Shown here in pieces: positions 60,103-64,000 of a DNA stretch of 64,000 nt (position 1 is the first letter of the stretch; every line of letters starts with the position of its first letter). The translations under genes and the position numbers were made by a program. Origin of the DNA: Pseudolysinimonas_A sp049651805 (GTDB lineage: Bacteria; Actinomycetota; Actinomycetes; Actinomycetales; Microbacteriaceae); contig NZ_JBASCU010000019.1 in assembly GCF_049651805.1 (NCBI RefSeq), forward strand, positions 30,371 through 94,370, given 5' to 3'. The notes beneath the pieces are model-generated. The model saw only the letters and a program-made list of their open reading frames with translations, was not told the DNA's origin and searched no databases.

Positions 60103-60133
60103 TTGTCCACAGGGCTATCCACAGTGTGGAGAG
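60103..60133. other. DnaA-box cluster after the rhomboid gene
   Basis: Three boxes in 31 bases: exact TTGTCCACA at 60103-60111, CTATCCACA (8/9) at 60115-60123 and inverted TGTGGAGAG (partial) at 60125-60133. Confidence 0.6.
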
Positions 60134-60146
60134 AATGACAACGGTG

Positions 60147-60228
60147 TGATTTCGACACGCGTCCGCTCACGCGGGCGCTACTCAATCCGAGGATTTCGAC
60201 ACGCGTCCGCTACTCAATCCGAGGATTC
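60147..60228. repeat. Two palindromic (REP-like) units before the crgA stop
   Basis: Two direct units, each TTTCGACACGCGTCCGCT...GCTACTCAATCCGAGGATT; the second has lost the inner stem. They lie between the convergent rhomboid and crgA genes. Confidence 0.85.
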
Positions 60229-60480
60229 TCAGCGCCACCGGGTGGTCATGAAGAAGCCGATGATCAGAAGGCCGAACCCGATCGCGATGTTCGCTTCGTT
60301 GATGCCGGGGATGGGCCACGAGCCCTGGCTCAGGTAGTAGACGATGATCCACGCCAGACCCAGCAGCATGAAGCCGAACATGATCGGCTTGAACCAGACC
60401 GGGTTGGGGAGGCTCTCACGACGATCGGCGTCGCCGGAGCTGGACTTCTGCTCGGAGGACGAAGGGTTGGAGCGGGCCAT
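60229..60480 (-). CDS. crgA: Cell division protein CrgA
   Basis: An 83-residue protein with two transmembrane helices and Asn-Pro-Val-Trp-Phe-Lys-Pro before the first, the CrgA mark, and Ile-Gly-Phe-Gly-Leu in the second. CrgA recruits septal proteins in actinobacteria. TAGACT seven bases before the ATG suggests a leaderless message. It diverges from the sortase gene. Confidence 0.93.
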   Translation of the reverse strand: MARSNPSSSEQKSSSGDADRRESLPNPVWFKPIMFGFMLLGLAWIIVYYLSQGSWPIPGINEANIAIGFGLLIIGFFMTTRWR

Positions 60481-60547
60481 GCCGAGCAGTCTAACGGAGG
60501 CGATTGTCTGCGATCCGTGCGGAGGCCGCGCGACGTAGAATCGGGGC

Positions 60548-61303
60548 ATGACCGACCTGGCTCCGCTGCGTCGCCCGCGCCGTCGGGTCTCGGTGGTCGG
60601 TGTGCTCGGAGAACTCCTGATCACGGCCGGTGTGCTCGTGCTTGCGTTCCTCGGCTATCAGGTGTGGCTCGGCGACGTCATAGTCGGGGGCCAGCTCAAC
60701 GGCGAGGCCATCGAGCTGGCCGAGGAGTGGAGCGCTGGCTACGAAGAGGTGCCTCCGGTGGAAGTGGGCGATCCCGTCGTGTCGGAGGATCCGCCCATCG
60801 CGGCAGCGCCCGCTGACACGGAGCGGTTCGCGACGCTGATCATCCCGCGCTTCGGGGGCACCTACTACCGGCCCATTGCCGAAGGCGTCGGTACCGCCGC
60901 CGTGCTCAACAAGGGCAACATCGGCCACTATCCGACGACGCAGTTGCCGGGAGAGCCGGGCAACTTCGCGTTGGCCGCGCACCGCTCCAGCGGGGGCGGC
61001 AACTTCCGCGACGTTCATCAGCTACAGGTGGGCGATCACATCTACGTCGAAACGATCGACGGTTGGTATCAGTACACCTTCCGCAACCTGGAGTACGTGC
61101 GCCCGAGCGGAGTCGGGGTGCTCAATCCCGTGCCCCAGGCCGAGGGGATCGGGGCGGCTGAGCGTTTCATCACGCTCACGACCTGCAACCCCTTCTTCTC
61201 CACGGCCGAGCGCATCATCGCCTACGGCGTCTACGACCAGTTCTATCCACGATCGGGCGGCGTACCCGCCGAGATCGCATCCAACGTGACGGGGGCGGGC
61301 TGA
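60548..61303 (+). CDS. srtE: Class E sortase
   Basis: A 251-residue sortase: basic N-terminus, one transmembrane helix (about 18-42), then the sortase barrel with His in Leu-Ala-Ala-His-Arg, the active Cys in Leu-Thr-Thr-Cys-Asn-Pro and Arg in Ala-Glu-Arg-Ile-Ile-Ala-Tyr. Class E enzymes of actinobacteria attach LAxTG proteins to the wall. TAGAAT six bases before the ATG suggests a leaderless start. The next gene overlaps by one base. Confidence 0.93.
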   Translation: MTDLAPLRRPRRRVSVVGVLGELLITAGVLVLAFLGYQVWLGDVIVGGQLNGEAIELAEEWSAGYEEVPPVEVGDPVVSEDPPIAAAPADTERFATLIIPRFGGTYYRPIAEGVGTAAVLNKGNIGHYPTTQLPGEPGNFALAAHRSSGGGNFRDVHQLQVGDHIYVETIDGWYQYTFRNLEYVRPSGVGVLNPVPQAEGIGAAERFITLTTCNPFFSTAERIIAYGVYDQFYPRSGGVPAEIASNVTGAG

Positions 61304-61461
61304 TGTACGGGGCGCTGTGGCGGATTCTGCCGGGCCCGTGGTGGGTGCGGCTGTTCATCCTGTTGGTCGCGGCGGCGGTGATCCTGACGGCGCTCGTGTA
61401 CTGGGTGTTCCCGGTCGTCGATCAGATGGTGGCCCCGCAAGACGTGACGGTCGACGAATGA
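61303..61461 (+). CDS. Small membrane protein between sortase and pabA
   Basis: A 52-residue protein read from the sequence: Met-Tyr-Gly-Ala-Leu-Trp-Arg-Ile-Leu-Pro-Gly-Pro-Trp-Trp, one transmembrane helix (about 16-38), Trp-Val-Phe-Pro, and an acidic end. Short proteins of this type are conserved between these neighbours in actinobacteria; function unknown. Its ATG overlaps the sortase stop (TGATG) and its stop overlaps the next ATG by four bases, so it is surely translated in this operon. Confidence 0.8.
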   Translation: MYGALWRILPGPWWVRLFILLVAAAVILTALVYWVFPVVDQMVAPQDVTVDE

Positions 61462-62096
61462 CCCGGGTCCTCGTTCTCGACAACTACGACTCCTTCGTCT
61501 ACACACTCGACGGATACCTGCAGCAACTCGGCGCCACGACCGACGTCGTTCGCAACGACTCCTTCCCGGCCGACGAGGCGGCGTCGCACATCGCCGAATA
61601 CGACGCGGTGCTCATCTCGCCCGGACCGGGCACTCCGGCGGCCGCAGGGGTGTCGATCCCGGTCGTCCACGCGGCGCTCGCCGCTGACATCCCCTTGCTC
61701 GGGGTTTGCCTCGGCCACCAGGCGATCGCCGAAGCTCTCGGCGCGACGGTGACGCACGCCGACGAGCTGATGCACGGCAAGACCTCGCTCATCCGGCACG
61801 ACGACAGCCCCTTCTACGCGGGCGTGCCCCAACCGTTCCGGGCGACCCGGTACCACTCGCTCGCGGTGGTCGACGGAACGGTGCCCGCCGAGCTCGAGGT
61901 GACGGCGCGCACCGAGGGCGGCGTCATCATGGGGGTGCGGCACCGTTCGGCACCGGTCGTCGGAGTGCAGTTCCACCCGGAGTCGGTGCTGACCGAAGGC
62001 GGCTACCGGATGCTGGGCAACTGGCTCGCCGACGCCGGGCTTCCCGAGGCGGCCGAGCGCGCGACGCATCTGAGTCCGCTCGTCAAACTCGGCTGA
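61458..62096 (+). CDS. pabA: Glutamine amidotransferase of aminodeoxychorismate/anthranilate synthase
   Basis: A 212-residue class I glutaminase: Leu-Asp-Asn-Tyr-Asp-Ser-Phe at the start, Ser-Pro-Gly-Pro-Gly-Thr-Pro, the active Cys in Gly-Val-Cys-Leu-Gly-His-Gln and His-Glu in Phe-His-Pro-Glu-Ser. It supplies ammonia for 4-amino-4-deoxychorismate (folate) and perhaps anthranilate. No trp or pabB gene is near. It converges with pknB, 13 bases apart. Confidence 0.92.
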   Translation: MTRVLVLDNYDSFVYTLDGYLQQLGATTDVVRNDSFPADEAASHIAEYDAVLISPGPGTPAAAGVSIPVVHAALAADIPLLGVCLGHQAIAEALGATVTHADELMHGKTSLIRHDDSPFYAGVPQPFRATRYHSLAVVDGTVPAELEVTARTEGGVIMGVRHRSAPVVGVQFHPESVLTEGGYRMLGNWLADAGLPEAAERATHLSPLVKLG

Positions 62097-62109
62097 CCGC
62101 CGCCGCTCA

Positions 62110-63843
62110 TCATCCCGAGCAGTAGGTGAGGGTGACCGACGACTTCTGGGCCACCTCGCCGATGACCGACTGGCTCACCACGGCCTGGCCGGTGCACGAG
62201 TTGTCGAGCACCAGCTTCACCGTGAGCTGCAGGCTGCCTCCGGTGAGCGTCGACCGAGCCGTCGTGACTGCCTGACCCTTCACGTCGGGTACCACAACGA
62301 GCCCGTTCGAGACGACGAGATCGATCGTCGAGCCGGCCTCGACCTGAGTCGAGGTGGTCAGCACGTCGGGGCTCCCCTCGACGATGATGCCCATGACCAC
62401 GCCGTTCGGAACGTTGGGTGAGTAGGTGACCGTCGTCGTGCCGTAGACGAGGTCGAGTTCGGCGAGCCGGGCTTTCGCCGCCTCTTGGTCTTGGAAGACG
62501 AGGCTCTCGACGGTGACGAGCGGCGCTCCTGATGAGACGAGAAGCTCGATCTCTTGGCCGGGCGTGACCCGGGTTCCGACCCCGGGCGTCTGCTCCATGA
62601 CTTCGCCTTCGGGCACGTCCTCGCTCGGCCGAGTGGTGGGGGCCACCTGGAGCCCCTGCTCTTCCAAGAGTTGCGTCGCCTCGTCGACGTTCATGCCGAC
62701 GACGTCGGGAACTTCGACGGCGGCACCCGGTCCGACCAGGTTCTGCGCCTGCAGCGAGAAGACGAACCAGGTCGCGGCGACGAGGATGACGACGAACATC
62801 GCGATGCCGCCCCAGATCCAGGCGACCGGCGGACGGCTCTGCGTGCGGGTGATGCGGTCGTCACCGTCATCCGCCGCCAGGCGACGCAGTGCGGCCTCCG
62901 AGGCAGCGCCGGTGCTCGGATTCACCCCGAACAGGGTCGAGCTGAAGTCGTCGACGGGAACGAGCTGACGGTCGGGCAGCTTGCCGGCGAACGCGGCGTC
63001 GAGGTCGCGCTTGAAGTCACCGGCACTCTGGAAGCGCTCGAACCGATCCTTCGCGAGGGCGTGCATGACCACGGCGTCGAGCGCGGGCGTCACCGCCGGG
63101 TTCAGTCGGCTGGGCGGCACCGGGGCTTCACTGACGTGCTGGTATGCCGTCGCGACCGCCGTCTCACCGTGGAACGGCGGCTTGCCGGTCAGGAGTTCGT
63201 AGAGCAGTACACCGGTCGAGTACAGGTCGGTGCGGGCGTCCACCGCTTCGCCGCGGGCCTGTTCCGGCGAGAAGTATTGGGCCGTGCCGAGAATCGCGCT
63301 GGTCTGAGCGATCGTCGCCGACGAGTCGGAGATCGCGCGCGCGATGCCGAAGTCCATGACCTTCACCTGACCGGTGGAGGTGACCATGACATTGCCGGGC
63401 TTGATGTCGCGATGCACGACGCCGGCGCGGTGTGAGTACTCGAGCGCGGTGAGGATGCCGTCCGCGATGTGCACGGCCTGTTCGGCCGACATCGGCCCCT
63501 GGGCGACCAGGTCTTTGAGAAGGTGGCCCTCGACGTGCTCCATGACGATGAACGGCACCTGCAGCTCGCGACCGGACGAGTCGCGCGCGATCTCCTCGCC
63601 GGCGTCGTACACCCGCACGATGGTCGGGTGCGCCATGCGCGCCGCCGCTTGGGCCTCCTGGCGGAAGCGGGTGCGGAACGCCGGATCGTTGGCGAGCGAC
63701 GGCTTCAACAACTTGATCGCGACCTTGCGACCGAGGCGAGCGTCGAGACCCAGATGCACGTCGGCCATGCCGCCGCGGCCGAGGAGCTCGCCGATCTGGT
63801 AGCGGCCCGCGAGCATGCGGGGTCCCGCGGTGGTGTCGGTCAC
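62110..63843 (-). CDS. pknB: Serine/threonine protein kinase PknB with PASTA domains
   Basis: A 577-residue transmembrane kinase. Kinase domain at about 12-275 with Gly-Arg-Gly-Gly-Met-Ala, the Lys in Val-Ala-Ile-Lys-Leu-Leu, His-Arg-Asp-Ile-Lys-Pro-Gly-Asn and Asp-Phe-Gly; one membrane helix at about 350-372; then three PASTA domains that sense muropeptides or lipid II. It controls cell wall growth and division. GTG start seven bases after TACACT, probably leaderless. Other genes of the pknA/pknB operon would lie to the right, but an insertion element begins there. Confidence 0.95.
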   Translation of the reverse strand: MTDTTAGPRMLAGRYQIGELLGRGGMADVHLGLDARLGRKVAIKLLKPSLANDPAFRTRFRQEAQAAARMAHPTIVRVYDAGEEIARDSSGRELQVPFIVMEHVEGHLLKDLVAQGPMSAEQAVHIADGILTALEYSHRAGVVHRDIKPGNVMVTSTGQVKVMDFGIARAISDSSATIAQTSAILGTAQYFSPEQARGEAVDARTDLYSTGVLLYELLTGKPPFHGETAVATAYQHVSEAPVPPSRLNPAVTPALDAVVMHALAKDRFERFQSAGDFKRDLDAAFAGKLPDRQLVPVDDFSSTLFGVNPSTGAASEAALRRLAADDGDDRITRTQSRPPVAWIWGGIAMFVVILVAATWFVFSLQAQNLVGPGAAVEVPDVVGMNVDEATQLLEEQGLQVAPTTRPSEDVPEGEVMEQTPGVGTRVTPGQEIELLVSSGAPLVTVESLVFQDQEAAKARLAELDLVYGTTTVTYSPNVPNGVVMGIIVEGSPDVLTTSTQVEAGSTIDLVVSNGLVVVPDVKGQAVTTARSTLTGGSLQLTVKLVLDNSCTGQAVVSQSVIGEVAQKSSVTLTYCSG

Positions 63844-63869
63844 GCCAGTCAGTGTAACTTCCCCCGCTG

Positions 63870-64000
63870 GGCTCCTAGTGTCGCGTGTCGTTAGTTCCTA
63901 AATGGTTGGCGTGTTGGGAGAATTGCTTATGGCGAATTCTCCTGCTGCGGCGTTGGTGCTTCGTGAGGGTGATCGGGACGAGTTGATGTCGTGGACTCGG
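63870..64000 (+). mobile_element. Left end of an IS630-like element (cut by the window)
   Basis: Less GC-rich sequence begins about 25 bases upstream of pknB, including GTGTCGTTAGTTCCTAAATG, and leads into a transposase start. The exact left end and target duplication cannot be fixed without the right end. Confidence 0.6.
63929..64000 (+). CDS. IS630 family transposase, N-terminal fragment
   Basis: The 24 visible residues (Met-Ala-Asn-Ser-Pro-Ala-Ala-Ala-Leu-Val-Leu-Arg-Glu-Gly-Asp-Arg, then Trp-Thr-Arg) match the usual start of actinobacterial IS630-type transposases. GGGAGAATTG lies before the ATG. The rest lies beyond the window. Confidence 0.65.
   Translation, partial: MANSPAAALVLREGDRDELMSWTR

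Overview
This is a high-GC window that spans the chromosomal replication origin of an actinobacterium, most likely of the family Microbacteriaceae. The evidence is the core order rpmH-dnaA-oriC-dnaN-gnd-recF-DciA/DUF721-gyrB-gyrA-DUF3566-tRNA-Ile-tRNA-Ala, the left-hand block rnpA-yidD-yidC-jag-rsmG-parA-parB with parS sites, and the ppi-rhomboid-crgA-sortase E-pabA-pknB block on the right. Genus-level placement is not attempted.

Layout. 1-1.6 kb: the end of a GTPase, a Roadblock/LC7 protein, a DUF2470 protein, a small membrane protein and a CsbD protein. 1.6-9.1 kb: a secreted LVIVD/PA-domain protein, heme oxygenase, a PIF1-like helicase, a membrane-anchored unknown, a CopD-CtaG fusion and an HU protein. 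9.3-16.2 kb: a zinc-free ribosomal protein operon (rpmB-rpmG-rpsN), two tandem paralogous lipoproteins, and a zinc uptake operon (znuA-znuC-znuB-zur) with a clear double operator. 14.8-19.8 kb: a 2-oxoacid dehydrogenase E1a-E1b-E2 operon, hisC and a holin-like membrane protein. 19.8-24.6 kb: a WXG-like protein with a hydrolase, a low-MW phosphatase, purB and two membrane proteins. 24.8-29.9 kb: dnaB, rplI, rpsR, ssb, rpsF and cca. 30-37.2 kb: DUF6049-murJ, trxB-trxA, an aminotransferase and a D-Ala-D-Ala ligase-type gene. 37.3-42.2 kb: parB-parA-rsmG-jag-yidC-yidD-rnpA-rpmH. 42.3-43.7 kb: a complete insertion sequence. 43.8-54.9 kb: dnaA, oriC and the replication/gyrase genes, then two tRNAs. 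55-58 kb: an accessory two-gene AAA-type ATPase/TOPRIM-like cassette next to a decayed winged-helix gene. 58-63.9 kb: housekeeping envelope and division genes. At the right edge an IS630-like transposase begins.

How it works together. The left replichore genes read mostly leftward and the right ones rightward, away from oriC at 45.3-45.7 kb. Two perfect parS sites lie 3.6-6.6 kb left of the IS and dnaA. DnaA-box clusters are also seen in front of dnaB and between the rhomboid and crgA genes. Many genes have a TAnnnT-type -10 hexamer only 6-8 bases before the start codon, which implies leaderless transcripts.

The most interesting accessory feature is the ATPase/TOPRIM-like pair directly behind tRNA-Ala. 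It looks like a compact defence module of the OLD/PARIS kind, with lower GC than its surroundings. Other unusual points are: a gyrA gene carrying a known-type interspersed repeat in frame; a rhomboid with no histidine in its membrane domain; a palindromic repeat family (11 units at 7 loci); an IS between rpmH and dnaA with a 5-bp target duplication; and a perfect 18-bp palindrome upstream of rpmB. All calls rest on reading the sequence; no database search was possible.
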